Below are positions 16,063-24,860 of a DNA stretch of 64,000 nucleotides, piece after piece. A model generated the notes under the pieces. That model was given only the letters and a program-made list of their open reading frames with translations, searched no databases and was not told where the DNA came from. The DNA is taken from NCBI RefSeq assembly GCF_000876015.1, contig NZ_BBQM01000016.1, forward strand, positions 124,001 through 188,000. The letters are read 5' to 3'. The position numbers were made by a program, and so were the translations under genes. Origin of the DNA: Cupriavidus basilensis (GTDB lineage Bacteria; Pseudomonadota; Gammaproteobacteria; Burkholderiales; Burkholderiaceae). Position 1 is the first letter of the stretch; each line of letters starts with the position of its first letter.

Positions 16063-18192
16063 TCAGAACCCCAGGCGCGCCTGCACGTACACCATGCGCG
16101 GCGCGCCGACCATGCGGCCGGCGTTGCCGTCGACGTTGCGCGTATAGAAGCGCTTGTCGAACAGGTTGTTCAGGCCGATGCTGATTTCGCTGTTCTTGTG
16201 CTGCGGCACCTTGAACATGGCCTGGATGTTCCACAGGCGGAAGCCCGGGATGCGGCCCACGCTGCCGTCGGCGGACTCGGCCACGGTGTTGGCGAGGTCG
16301 GAGTACTGCGAACTCTGGTGCGTGGTGGACAGGTTGAAGGTCCAGTTGCGCAGTGCGTAGCGCGCGCCGAGCGTGTCGGTATTGCGCGAGTAGAACGGCA
16401 CGTCGAGCCCCGAGGTCGCGCCCGATTTCTGGATCGCCCTGGTGTAGGTGTAGTTCGCGTAGACGTTCAGGCCGGACAGCGGGCCCTTGCGGTCGAAGGT
16501 GTAGTCGAGCGCCAGTTCCACGCCGTCGTGGTGCGTCGCGCCGATGTTCTGGAAGGTGGCCGGCACGATGCCGGGCACCTGCAGGATCTGGTTGTCGAAC
16601 TTCATCTTGAAGGCGGTCAGCTCGGCCTTGATCTTGCTGTCCTGCCAGCGCGTGCCGACCTCGAAGGCGCGCGCCACTTCCGGCTGCAGCGGATTGCTGG
16701 CGGTCTGCGAGTTGAGCTGCAGGTTCTGCACCGGCCCGAACGAAGTGCTGTAGTCGGTGAAGATCGTCCACGCATGGTTGACCAGGTAGGACAGGTTCAC
16801 CGACGGCAGCGGCTTGTTGTTCACCGTGTCGAACTGCTGCGCGGTGCCGCGCTGCTGGCGGGTCGATTCGATGTGCTCGAAGCGCAGGCCCGGCGTGAGG
16901 CGCCAGTTGCCGAACGCGATGCGGTCGTCGATGTACGCCGCGTGCGCGTCGGTGGCATTGTCGAAGGTGGTGGTCGGGCCGCTGATGCCGGTGGACAGGC
17001 TCTGGTTGAAGCTGTTGTCGTCGCCGCGCTCGCGGATGTAGCGATAGCCGACCGTCACGTCATGCGTGGTCGGGCCCAGGCCGATGCGCTGGGTGTAGCG
17101 CGGCTCCACGCCGAAGGTCTGGTAGTTGCGCGGCTGGTGCGACAGCTGCGCGCCGCTGATCAGCGTGCTCTGGCGATAGCTGTCGTTGTAGTAGGCGCGG
17201 ATCTCGAATTCCTGCGCGTCCGACAAGGTGTTGATGTAGCCGATGTCGAACGCCGTGCGGTTGCCGCTCCAGTAGTCGGTCGGGCGCGTGTTCTGGAACG
17301 GGTTGGCGTTGTATTGCGCCACCGTCAGGCCGCCCGGCGTGCGCGACTTCACGTCGTAGTACGAGAATTTGCCGTACACCTCCGAGGTGCCGTTGATCGC
17401 GTAGCGGTACTTCAGCGCGAGGTCGTTGACGTTGTCGTCGCTGCCCGCGCGCCACTCCCGCCCCGTCATGCCGGAATACAGCAGCGCCAGGCCCAGGCCG
17501 CTGTCGAGCTGCGTGCCGACGAAGGCGCTGTATTGCGTGTTCAGGCCCCCGCCCTGCGTGTAGATGTTCTGGCGCACCGAGGCATCGCCGCTCAGGCCCG
17601 GCGTGGTCGGGATCGGCCGCGTCGTGAAGTTGATCACGCCGCCCACGTTCTGCGGGCCGTAGCGCACCGCGCCGCCGCTGCGCACCACGTCGATCGACTC
17701 GATGTTCTCCAGGCTGACCGGCACGAACGAGAGCTGCGGCTGGCCGTAGGGCGCCACCGCCATCGGGATGCCGTCGAGCAGCACCGTCGAGCGCGGCGTG
17801 TAGCGGCCGGTCAGGCCGCGCACGCCGATGTTCAGCGAGATGGCGCTGCCCGCCGTGCCGGAATTGTCGGTCGCCTGGACGCCGGGAATGCGCCGCATGA
17901 CGTCGCTGATGCTCGTCGCGCCCGATTCCTGGATGGACTCGGCCTCCACCACCGTGCGCGCGCCCGGGAAGGTCCGCACGCTGTTCTCCAGGCCGGTGCC
18001 GAGCCAGTTGCCCGTGACCTGCACCGTGTCGAGCGTCACCTCGGCCTTGCCGCCCTCGCCCGGCGCCGGTGTGCCGGCTTCCTGTGCCCGCAGCGCGTCG
18101 GGCGCCCCCAGCAGCGCAAGCGCCGCCGCCGCCGTCAGGCAACGCGCGAACCGCCGCGAGGCCGCCTGCGCCACACTGTTCTCAACCATCAT
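16063..18192 (-). CDS. TonB-dependent ferric siderophore receptor, FecA-like
   Basis: A 709-aa outer-membrane receptor. A signal peptide ends near LRAQEAG (residue 38). The plug domain has LLDGIPMAVAPYGQPQLSF and the FecA-like stretch ESIDVVRSGGAVRYGPQNVG; the C-terminus LGF is the typical final beta-strand ending in Phe. The plug starts about 15 residues after the signal peptide, so the N-terminal signalling domain of transducer-type FecA is absent and no fecIR genes are nearby. ATG 18192 is chosen because GGGAG lies 7 nt before it; a GTG one codon upstream is also open. A Fur-box-like site lies upstream. Confidence 0.88.
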   Translation of the reverse strand: MMVENSVAQAASRRFARCLTAAAALALLGAPDALRAQEAGTPAPGEGGKAEVTLDTVQVTGNWLGTGLENSVRTFPGARTVVEAESIQESGATSISDVMRRIPGVQATDNSGTAGSAISLNIGVRGLTGRYTPRSTVLLDGIPMAVAPYGQPQLSFVPVSLENIESIDVVRSGGAVRYGPQNVGGVINFTTRPIPTTPGLSGDASVRQNIYTQGGGLNTQYSAFVGTQLDSGLGLALLYSGMTGREWRAGSDDNVNDLALKYRYAINGTSEVYGKFSYYDVKSRTPGGLTVAQYNANPFQNTRPTDYWSGNRTAFDIGYINTLSDAQEFEIRAYYNDSYRQSTLISGAQLSHQPRNYQTFGVEPRYTQRIGLGPTTHDVTVGYRYIRERGDDNSFNQSLSTGISGPTTTFDNATDAHAAYIDDRIAFGNWRLTPGLRFEHIESTRQQRGTAQQFDTVNNKPLPSVNLSYLVNHAWTIFTDYSTSFGPVQNLQLNSQTASNPLQPEVARAFEVGTRWQDSKIKAELTAFKMKFDNQILQVPGIVPATFQNIGATHHDGVELALDYTFDRKGPLSGLNVYANYTYTRAIQKSGATSGLDVPFYSRNTDTLGARYALRNWTFNLSTTHQSSQYSDLANTVAESADGSVGRIPGFRLWNIQAMFKVPQHKNSEISIGLNNLFDKRFYTRNVDGNAGRMVGAPRMVYVQARLGF

Positions 18193-18257
18193 CACTACGC
18201 TCCCTTTCTTTCTCTGATCCCGCCTGAAGAGGCGCTAAAGAAGGAGCACATTCTAAA

Positions 18258-18272
18258 TGATAATTAGTTTCA
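18258..18272. promoter_or_regulatory. Candidate Fur box
   Basis: TGATAATTAGTTTCA is a 7-1-7 dyad with one perfect half (TGATAAT) and a 5/7 matching half, 65 bp upstream of the receptor start. This fits iron repression of the TonB receptor. The surroundings are AT-rich. Confidence 0.55.
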
Positions 18273-18416
18273 TTCAGTCATAGAAATTTATTCGGCGACA
18301 AAAAACAATCAATTTGCGGGTCGTTTCGTGCGCCTTGCCCTGGTTTTGGGTGCCGGTGGATTCACCTGCAAGAGCCACCAGCTATTGTTTTCTCTCATTT
18401 AATTTTTATAATTCAT

Positions 18417-18430
18417 CGACCGAACGGTCG
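18417..18430. promoter_or_regulatory. Palindromic operator, PaaR/TetR type, before paaA
   Basis: CGACCG-AA-CGGTCG is a perfect 6-bp dyad of the kind bound by TetR-family PaaR and related repressors. A good -10 candidate, TATACT at 18440-18445, lies downstream so that the palindrome would cover the -35 region, which itself is poor. Regulator binding would block transcription of paaABCDE. No paaR gene is seen next to it. Confidence 0.6.
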
Positions 18431-18474
18431 GCTTATCAATATACTCAGTCACCAGTCCCCCAGGAAGCTTCCCC

Positions 18475-19479
18475 ATGTACACCCAGTCCCTTGATCTCCC
18501 GGGCGGCCAGCAGCCGGCCGCCGCGGACAACACCGAGGTTTCTCCCGAGCAGGCCCGCTTCGACGCGGTGATGCGCGCCGACGGCAAGATCGAGCCGCGG
18601 GACTGGATGCCCGAGGCCTACCGCAAGACGCTGGTCCGCCAGATCTCGCAGCACGCGCATTCCGAGATCATCGGCATGCAGCCCGAGGGCAACTGGATCA
18701 GCCGCGCACCCAGCCTCAAGCGCAAGGCCATCCTGCTGGCCAAGGTGCAGGACGAAGGCGGCCACGGCCTCTACCTGTACAGCGCGGCGGAGACGATGGG
18801 CGTGTCGCGCGACCAGCTGGTGGACGCGCTGCATGCCGGCAAGGCCAAGTATTCGAGCATCTTCAACTACCCCACCCCCACCTGGGCGGACGTGGGCGTG
18901 ATCGGCTGGCTGGTCGACGGCGCCGCGATCATGAACCAGATCCCGCTGTGCCGCTGCACCTATGGCCCGTATGCGCGCGCCATGATCCGCATCTGCAAGG
19001 AAGAGTCGTTCCACCAGCGCCAGGGCTTCGACGCCCTGCTGGCGATGATGAAGGGCACGCAGGCGCAGCGCGACATGGTGCAGCAGGCGGTGGACCGCTG
19101 GTGGTGGCCGGTGCTGATGATGTTCGGGCCGAGCGACAAGGACTCGATCCACAGCGGGCAGTCGTTCCAGTGGGGCATCAAGCGCATCTCCAACGACGAC
19201 CTGCGCCAGAAGTTCGTCGATGCCATCGTCGAGCAGGCCAGGGTCCTCGGCGTGACGCTGCCCGACCCTGACCTGAAATGGAACGCGCAGCGCAAGGCAT
19301 ACGACTACGGCGCCATCGACTGGGAAGAATTCTGGCGCGTCGTCAACGGCGACGGGCCGTGCAACAAGGAGCGCCTCGCCACCCGCGTGAAGGCGCACGA
19401 GGACGGCGCCTGGGTGCGCGAGGCCGCGCTGGCCTACGCCGCAAAGCAGGCGGCGCGCGCGCGCAGGCAAGCCGCTTGA
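18475..19479 (+). CDS. paaA: 1,2-phenylacetyl-CoA epoxidase subunit PaaA
   Basis: Catalytic di-iron subunit of the ring 1,2-phenylacetyl-CoA epoxidase (334 aa, normal length about 310-330). Iron-ligand blocks of the ferritin-like fold are present: [17 protein letters not shown] and later [12 protein letters not shown], each an ExxH-type motif. ATG 18475 follows CAGGAAGC. First gene of paaABCDE in standard order; paaB starts 54 bp after. It acts with PaaC in the epoxidase core, with electrons delivered by PaaE. Confidence 0.95.
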   Translation: MYTQSLDLPGGQQPAAADNTEVSPEQARFDAVMRADGKIEPRDWMPEAYRKTLVRQISQHAHSEIIGMQPEGNWISRAPSLKRKAILLAKVQDEGGHGLYLYSAAETMGVSRDQLVDALHAGKAKYSSIFNYPTPTWADVGVIGWLVDGAAIMNQIPLCRCTYGPYARAMIRICKEESFHQRQGFDALLAMMKGTQAQRDMVQQAVDRWWWPVLMMFGPSDKDSIHSGQSFQWGIKRISNDDLRQKFVDAIVEQARVLGVTLPDPDLKWNAQRKAYDYGAIDWEEFWRVVNGDGPCNKERLATRVKAHEDGAWVREAALAYAAKQAARARRQAA

Positions 19480-19533
19480 GCCGCCAGCGCCAGCAACCGC
19501 CCGCAACCGCCCGCAACCGCACAGGAGACAGCA

Positions 19534-19818
19534 ATGAGCAAGGAATGGCCGATCTGGGAAGTCTTCATCCGCAGCAAGCAGGGCCTGGACCACAAGCACT
19601 GCGGCAGCCTGCACGCGGCCGACGCCGCCACCGCGCTGCGCATGGCGCGCGACGTCTACACGCGGCGCCAGGAAGGCGTGAGCATCTGGGTGGTGCCGTC
19701 GGCGGCCATTACGGCGTCCGACCCGGCCGACAAGGAATCGCTGTTCGAGCCCGCCGGCGACAAGATCTACCGCCACCCGACCTTCTTCGTGCTGCCCGCC
19801 GAAGTCGACCACATGTAA
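19534..19818 (+). CDS. paaB: 1,2-phenylacetyl-CoA epoxidase subunit PaaB
   Basis: Small subunit (94 aa) of the epoxidase, matching the family from end to end: WPIWEVFIRSKQGLDHKHCG near the start and the C-terminal PTFFVLPAEVDHM. ATG 19534 follows AGGAGACAGCA. It has no redox site of its own and is thought to bridge PaaAC dimers or assist assembly. The gap before it contains 10-bp direct repeats (CCGCAACCGC). Confidence 0.95.
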   Translation: MSKEWPIWEVFIRSKQGLDHKHCGSLHAADAATALRMARDVYTRRQEGVSIWVVPSAAITASDPADKESLFEPAGDKIYRHPTFFVLPAEVDHM

Positions 19819-19823
19819 GGCGG

Positions 19824-19877
19824 GCCACGACCACCATGCCCACGACGAACACCATGACCACCATGCCCACGGCTGCC
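19824..19877. repeat. 9-bp imperfect repeats at the paaB-paaC junction
   Basis: Six 9-bp units with consensus ACCATGmCC (for example ACCATGCCC, ACCATGACC) run across the paaB-paaC gap and the paaC start region. Because each good unit contains an in-frame ATG, they create three alternative starts for PaaC (19836, 19854, 19863). Confidence 0.75.
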
Positions 19878-20669
19878 GCCGCGCATCTGTCCTACGTGCT
19901 GCGCCTCGCGGACAACGCCCTGATCCTCGGCCAGCGCAACGGCGAATGGTGCGGCCAGGGCCCGGCGCTGGAGGAAGACATCGCGCTGGCCAACATCAGC
20001 CTGGACCTGATCGGCCAGGCCCGCCTGCTGTATTCCCACGCGGCGGCGCTCGAGGAGGCCGCCGGCGGCGCGCGCAAGACCGAGGACAGCTACGCCTACT
20101 TCCGCGGCGAGCGCGAGTTCGCCAACTACACGCTGGCCGAGCTGCCGCACGCCGGGCCGCTGGCCGGCACGGCGCGCGCCGCGCGCGACTACGCCGTGAC
20201 CATCACGCGCAATTTCCTCTACGCGGCGCTGATGTGCCACCTGTGGTCCGCGCTGCGCGCCTCCGCCGACGCGCAGCTGGCGGCGATCGCCGCGAAGTCG
20301 CTCAAGGAGGCCCGCTATCACCTGCAGCACGCCGGCGAATGGCTGGTCCGCTTCGGCGACGGCACCGCGGAATCGCACCGGCGCGCGCAGGCCGCGGTCG
20401 ACTACCTGATGCCGTACACCGCGGAGTTCTTCTCGGCCGACGCCGTGGAGACGGCGGTGGCCGCGGCCGGCATCGGCCCGCTCAACGCGGACCTCCAGGC
20501 CGCGTGGCAGCAGGACGTGGCGGCGACGCTGGCCGAGGCCACGCTCGCGGCGCCGGCCCCGGTCCGGCACGTCACCGCCGGCAAGCACGGCGAGCACTCC
20601 GAGCACATGGGCTTCCTGCTGGCCGAGATGCAGTCGCTGGCGCGCCAGCACCCGGGCGCTACCTGGTAG
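19836..20669 (+). CDS. paaC: 1,2-phenylacetyl-CoA epoxidase subunit PaaC
   Basis: Structural subunit of the epoxidase with the ferritin-like fold but without a catalytic iron site. Recognisable blocks are LSYVLRLADNALILGQRNGEW split at the start, EDIALANISLDLIGQARLL, and ARYHLQHAGEWLVRFGDGT. The start is ambiguous: the frame holds three ATGs produced by the local 9-bp repeats, giving 277, 271 or 268 aa; E. coli PaaC is 248 aa, so the shorter versions are at least as likely. No clear ribosome binding site helps. PaaD follows after 6 bp. Confidence 0.93.
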   Translation: MPTTNTMTTMPTAAAAHLSYVLRLADNALILGQRNGEWCGQGPALEEDIALANISLDLIGQARLLYSHAAALEEAAGGARKTEDSYAYFRGEREFANYTLAELPHAGPLAGTARAARDYAVTITRNFLYAALMCHLWSALRASADAQLAAIAAKSLKEARYHLQHAGEWLVRFGDGTAESHRRAQAAVDYLMPYTAEFFSADAVETAVAAAGIGPLNADLQAAWQQDVAATLAEATLAAPAPVRHVTAGKHGEHSEHMGFLLAEMQSLARQHPGATW

Positions 20670-20675
20670 GCCGCC

Positions 20676-21233
20676 ATGAACGCCATCACCACCGCCGTCA
20701 CCGCCCGGCCGGACGCCACGCTGGAACAAGCCTGGGCCGTGCTGGAAACGGTGCCCGACCCCGAGATCCCCGTGGTCTCGCTGCGCGAGCTGGGCATCCT
20801 GCGCGCGGTGCGCCGCGGCGCCGACGGCGCGGTAGAAGTCGTCATCACGCCCACGTACTCGGGCTGCCCGGCCATGTCGCAGATCGCCGAGGACATCGAG
20901 CGGGCGCTCGCCGCGGCGGGCATCGTGCCGCACCGCGTCGCCACCGTGCTGGCGCCGGCCTGGACCACCGACTGGATCACCGCCGAGGCGCGCGAGAAGC
21001 TGCGCCGCTACGGCATCGCGCCGCCGCTGGGCCACTGCGCCGGCCAGCCCGCGCCCGCCGAGGCCGCCATCCACTTCGTGCCGCGCGCCGGTGCCGCCGG
21101 TGCCACACCGGCCTGCCCGCAATGCGGCTCCGTCCACACCGAGCGCCTGGCCCAGTTCGGCTCGACCGCGTGCAAGGCCTTGTACCGCTGCCTCGATTGC
21201 CGCGAGCCGTTCGACTACTTCAAACCGTACTGA
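20676..21233 (+). CDS. paaD: Phenylacetate degradation protein PaaD (Fe-S assembly factor)
   Basis: A 185-aa MIP18/DUF59-type protein needed for maturation of the epoxidase, probably its iron-sulfur part. The DUF59 core has VPDPEIPVVSLRELGIL and TPTYSGCPAM. The C-terminus carries a zinc-ribbon-like set, CPQCGSVHTERL and CLDCREPF, as in other PaaD proteins. The start codon follows the paaC stop by 6 bp, indicating translational coupling. Confidence 0.92.
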   Translation: MNAITTAVTARPDATLEQAWAVLETVPDPEIPVVSLRELGILRAVRRGADGAVEVVITPTYSGCPAMSQIAEDIERALAAAGIVPHRVATVLAPAWTTDWITAEAREKLRRYGIAPPLGHCAGQPAPAEAAIHFVPRAGAAGATPACPQCGSVHTERLAQFGSTACKALYRCLDCREPFDYFKPY

Positions 21234-21247
21234 CCTGGACCGACATC

Positions 21248-22336
21248 ATGGCGACTCCGCAATTCCATCCGCTGCGTATCCGCGAGGTAAGGCCCGAAAC
21301 CGCCGATGCCGTCACCGTCTCGTTCGAGGTCCCCGACGCGCTGCGCGAGGCGTACCGCTTCACGCAAGGCCAGTTCGTCACGCTCAAGACGCACCTCGAC
21401 GGCGAGGAAACGCGCCGCTCGTACTCGATCTGCGTCGGCGTCACCGACTACGACCGCGACGGCGAGCTGCGCATCGGCATCAAGCGCGTGCGCGGCGGGC
21501 GCTTCTCGAACTTCGCCTTCGACACGCTGCGCCCGGGCCACGAGATCGACGTGATGACCCCCGACGGCCGCTTCTTCACGCACCTGAACGCCGACCTGTC
21601 GCGCTCCTACCTCGCCTTCTCCGGCGGCTCCGGCATCACGCCCGTGCTGGCCATCATCAAGACCACGCTGGAGATGGAGCCAACCAGCCGCTTCACGCTG
21701 GTGTACGGCAACCGCAGCGTCGACGCCATCATGTTCGCGGAGGAGCTCGAAGACCTCAAGAACCGCTTCATGAGCCGGTTCTCGCTGTATCACGTATTGT
21801 CCGACGACCTGCAGGAAGTCGACCTGTTCAACGGCGTGCTGGACCAGGACAAGTGCGCGGCGTTCCTGCGCACGCTCGTGCCGGCCGCCGAGATCGACGA
21901 AGCCTTCATCTGCGGCCCGGCGCCGATGATGGATGCCGCCGAAGCCGCCCTCGCGGCCGCCGGCGTGGCGCCCGGGAAGGTGCACGTGGAGCGCTTCGGC
22001 ACGCCGCTGCCGCAGGCGGGCGTGGCGCAGGTGGCAATCCCCGACGACATGCCGGCCGCCGACCTCGAGCTCGTCATCGACGGCAAGACGCGCCGGCTGC
22101 GGCTGCCCTACGAGGGCATCAGCGTGCTCGACGTCGGCCTCAAGGCCGGCCTCGCCCTGCCCTACGCCTGCAAGGGCGGCGTGTGCTGTACCTGCCGGGC
22201 CAGGGTGCTCGAAGGCGAGGTGAGGATGGAGAAGAACTACACGCTCGAGCAGCGCGAGATCGACGATGGTTTCGTGCTGACCTGCCAGTGCCACCCGGTG
22301 TCGAGCCGGGTCGTCGTGAGCTACGACGAACGGTAG
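21248..22336 (+). CDS. paaE: 1,2-phenylacetyl-CoA epoxidase reductase PaaE
   Basis: NADPH-dependent reductase (362 aa) that passes electrons to the PaaAC di-iron centre. The N-terminal FAD domain has RRSYSICVG and the NAD(P) domain GGSGITPVLAI and CGPAPMM. The C-terminal plant-type ferredoxin domain has the 2Fe-2S ligands in CKGGVCCTC (C308, C313, C316) with the fourth Cys in LTCQCHP. ATG 21248 is 14 bp after the paaD stop. Last gene of the epoxidase operon; paaG, paaZ, paaJ, paaF and paaK are not next to it. Confidence 0.95.
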   Translation: MATPQFHPLRIREVRPETADAVTVSFEVPDALREAYRFTQGQFVTLKTHLDGEETRRSYSICVGVTDYDRDGELRIGIKRVRGGRFSNFAFDTLRPGHEIDVMTPDGRFFTHLNADLSRSYLAFSGGSGITPVLAIIKTTLEMEPTSRFTLVYGNRSVDAIMFAEELEDLKNRFMSRFSLYHVLSDDLQEVDLFNGVLDQDKCAAFLRTLVPAAEIDEAFICGPAPMMDAAEAALAAAGVAPGKVHVERFGTPLPQAGVAQVAIPDDMPAADLELVIDGKTRRLRLPYEGISVLDVGLKAGLALPYACKGGVCCTCRARVLEGEVRMEKNYTLEQREIDDGFVLTCQCHPVSSRVVVSYDER

Positions 22337-22350
22337 CCAGCCGGATCCCC

Positions 22351-22368
22351 GCGGCGCCTTGACGCCGC
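22351..22368. terminator. Possible hairpin after paaE
   Basis: GCGGCG and CGCCGC form a 6-bp stem with a 6-nt loop 14 bp after the paaE stop. It lacks a T tract, so factor-independent termination is doubtful. Confidence 0.3.
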
Positions 22369-22435
22369 CGCACCGACGCTACAGGATGCACGGGTACCCC
22401 CGCCCGGTGGCTGGCCATCCTGGAAAGGCGGAACC

Positions 22436-22858
22436 ATGAACGATGCATCCCTGACCCTCGGCGTCGACCATATCGGCTTGAGCGTGCCGGACCTGGCGCG
22501 CACGCGCGACTTCTTCATCCGGTGCCTGGGCTGGCAGCAGGTCGGCGAGAAGCCGGACTACCCGGCCGCGTTCGTCTCGGACGGCAAGCTGCTGGTGACG
22601 CTGTGGCAGGTCGCCGACACCGCGGCCTTCACGCGCTTCGACCGCAAGGCGAACGTGGGCCTGCACCACCTCGCGCTGCGCGTGGCCACCGAAGCGCAGC
22701 TCGACGAAGTCTTCGCGCGCGCCTCGGCGTGGCCCGGCGTGACCGTCGAGTTCGCGCCCGAGCTGCTGGGCGCGGGGCCGAAGCGGCACGCCATGATCTG
22801 CGAGCCCGGCGGCATCCGCATCGAATTCGACTTCGATCCGCGGCTCGCGGCCGGCTGA
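22436..22858 (+). CDS. VOC-family (glyoxalase/dioxygenase superfamily) protein
   Basis: A 140-aa vicinal oxygen chelate protein made of two beta-alpha-beta-beta-beta units. Possible metal ligands are H11 in LGVDHIGLSV, H77 or H78 in GLHHLALRV, and E131 in GGIRIEFD. This matches glyoxalase I-like proteins; substrates vary from methylglyoxal to antibiotics. It starts 99 bp after paaE and could be read through from the paa operon, but no functional link is evident. Confidence 0.8.
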   Translation: MNDASLTLGVDHIGLSVPDLARTRDFFIRCLGWQQVGEKPDYPAAFVSDGKLLVTLWQVADTAAFTRFDRKANVGLHHLALRVATEAQLDEVFARASAWPGVTVEFAPELLGAGPKRHAMICEPGGIRIEFDFDPRLAAG

Positions 22859-23168
22859 CGCACAGGCTGACCGGGCTCTGCGACAAGGCAGGCGCGGCAC
22901 GCAGCGCCGCGAGGCCCGGGAGCAACGCATGCCGCACGTTTCGTGCCCGTTTCGCACCCGTTTCGCACCCACCTCGCGCCGGGCGCGCGCACGATCGTGA
23001 ACTTGCCGCCAGCACCTATACTCGTCATCTGGAACCGGCAGCCGCCGGTTCGCCTGCGCTGGAGCTCGACGGCTTGAGACCCCGGATACACCACTTCCGC
23101 CCGCATGGCGCGGCCCCGCCACGCGGGCTTCCCGGCATGCCCGCGCCGCGGCCCGGCGGCCGCCCGAC
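22859..23168. other. Gene-free stretch with 11-bp repeats
   Basis: About 310 bp with no convincing gene. At 22938-22971 three 11-bp units occur (GTTTCGTGCCC, then GTTTCGCACCC twice). Nothing else stands out. Confidence 0.5.
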
Positions 23169-23402
23169 ATGAACACGTCCGCCAATTCGAATGTGCACGT
23201 GGTTTTGAGCAGCGAAGGATACTGGACCGTCGCCGTGGAAGGCGTCGGTCGCGTCACCACGTGCGTCTCGCGCGAGGCGGCGATCGAGGCCGGCACCGCG
23301 GTGGCGCAGGAGAACCGCGTGGTGCTCTACGTCCACCAGCGCGACGGCCAGTTCGACTGGTGGAAGGACTACGGCGACGGCGGCGCGTCGTCGCTGAACT
23401 GA
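23169..23402 (+). CDS. DUF2188-like small protein
   Basis: A 77-aa protein that looks like the DUF2188 family: an N-terminal strand pair (NVHVVLSSEGYWTVAVEGV), a central helix (SREAAIEAGTAVAQE) and a final strand with HQRDGQFDWWKDYG. Family function unknown; members often occur in stress-related contexts. It is convergent with the efflux operon. Confidence 0.65.
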   Translation: MNTSANSNVHVVLSSEGYWTVAVEGVGRVTTCVSREAAIEAGTAVAQENRVVLYVHQRDGQFDWWKDYGDGGASSLN

Positions 23403-23417
23403 ACGGGCCGGCCCGCG

Positions 23418-24857
23418 CTAGCCCGCCGGCCGCCAGCCCAGTCCGAGCGACTTCTGCAGCGAGACGAAATCCCCGACCAGGCTGGCGTCGCCCGCGATGC
23501 GGTCCTGCTGGGCCAGCACGCGGGTGCGCTCGGCGTCGAGCCATTCGAGCATGGTGGCGGTGCCGGCGCGGTAGCGCTGGCGCGTGAGGTCGGCGGCGCG
23601 CTCGGCCGAGGCTTCCCGGCGGCGCAGCACGATCACGTTCTCGCGCTGGTGGCCGTAGCGCGCGAGCGCCACGTCGGCATCGCGCAGCGCCTTGAGCACC
23701 GTGCTTTCGTAGTTGGCCAGCGCCTCGTCGCGCCCGGCCTCGGCGCCCGCCACGCCGGCGGCCACGCGGCCAAAGTCGAGGATGTTCCACTGCAGGCGCG
23801 GCAGCGTCAACCAGGTGGCGTTGTCCTTGCGCGCGAGGTGGCCGGGGTCGGCGGCGCTGAAGCCGAGCGAGCCGAGCAGCGAGAGCTTGGGAAACCAGTC
23901 CGCCTCGTGCGCGCCGATCTGGGCGTGCTGCGAGGCCAGCCGGCGCTCGGCGGCGCGGATGTCGGGCCGCGCCTTGAGCAGCGCGGCGGGGTCGCCCACC
24001 GCCACGGTCGCGGGGATCGCCGGCATGGCGCGCGCGTCCCGCAACTGCGCGTCGAGCGCGCCGGGCTCGCGCCCGCTGAGCATGGCGAGCTCGTCGAGCA
24101 GCTCGGTGATCCTGGCCTGCACCGGCGCCATGTCGGAGCGCGTGCCGTCGAGCTGCGTGCTCACACGCTCCACTTCCAGTTGCGAGGCCACGCCCCGGCC
24201 GCGCCGCTGCTCGGTCAGGTCGAGCATGTCGGCCTCCAGCTTCTCCGAGTCGCGCAGGTGGTCCAGCCGCGATTGCTGCTCGCGCAGGTTGACGTAGGCC
24301 TGCGCCACCTCGGCGGCAAGCTGGACGTGCGCGTCGGCCAGCTCGGCCTGGCTGGCGTCGGCTTCGGCCGAGGCCGCCTCGATGGCGCGGCGCGTGCCGC
24401 CGAACACGTCGATTTCCCAGCTCGCGTCGAAGCTGGCCAGATAGAGCGAGAGCGGGCCGCGCCCGCCGCCGCTGCCGTCGCCGGTGAGCGCGCTCAGGTC
24501 CGGCGAGCGCGTGCGCAGCATGGCCGCGTCGACGCCCACCTTGGGCAGCTCGCCGGCCTGCTTGCCGCGCAGCCCGGCCCGGGCCTGCCGCACGCGCGCC
24601 CGCGCGGCGCGGATGTCGGGACTGTTGGCGAGCGACTGCTCGATCAGCGCGTCCAGCTGGGCGTCGCCGAGCGCGCGCCACCAGTCGGCGGCCAGCGGCG
24701 CCTGCGTGTCCACGCCGGCGGGCGCGTGCGGGAACGCGCCGCGCGTGGCGGTGCCGGCCACCTCGGGCGCGCCGCGGTAGTCGGGGCCGACGGTGCAGCC
24801 TGCCAGGCCGAGCGCGACGGCCAGCGCCGCCATCGTGGGTTGAAAGCGAAACTTCAT
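23418..24857 (-). CDS. NodT-family outer-membrane efflux lipoprotein
   Basis: TolC-like outer-membrane channel, 479 aa, of the NodT/OprM lipoprotein group. The lipobox LAGC lies at about residues 18-21, giving a lipidated Cys, followed by TVGPDYRGAPEV. The body has the two long coiled-coil repeats of outer-membrane factors (IRAARARVRQARAGLRGKQ and a matching C-terminal copy). Last gene of the emrA-emrB-nodT-like operon, only 3 bp after the MFS gene. It completes a tripartite pump across both membranes. Confidence 0.9.
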   Translation of the reverse strand: MKFRFQPTMAALAVALGLAGCTVGPDYRGAPEVAGTATRGAFPHAPAGVDTQAPLAADWWRALGDAQLDALIEQSLANSPDIRAARARVRQARAGLRGKQAGELPKVGVDAAMLRTRSPDLSALTGDGSGGGRGPLSLYLASFDASWEIDVFGGTRRAIEAASAEADASQAELADAHVQLAAEVAQAYVNLREQQSRLDHLRDSEKLEADMLDLTEQRRGRGVASQLEVERVSTQLDGTRSDMAPVQARITELLDELAMLSGREPGALDAQLRDARAMPAIPATVAVGDPAALLKARPDIRAAERRLASQHAQIGAHEADWFPKLSLLGSLGFSAADPGHLARKDNATWLTLPRLQWNILDFGRVAAGVAGAEAGRDEALANYESTVLKALRDADVALARYGHQRENVIVLRRREASAERAADLTRQRYRAGTATMLEWLDAERTRVLAQQDRIAGDASLVGDFVSLQKSLGLGWRPAG

Positions 24858-24860
24858 GGA

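Noticed and set aside
16063-18192. Transducer-type FecA with sigma/anti-sigma control
   Set aside because: No N-terminal signalling domain before the plug and no fecI/fecR genes nearby.
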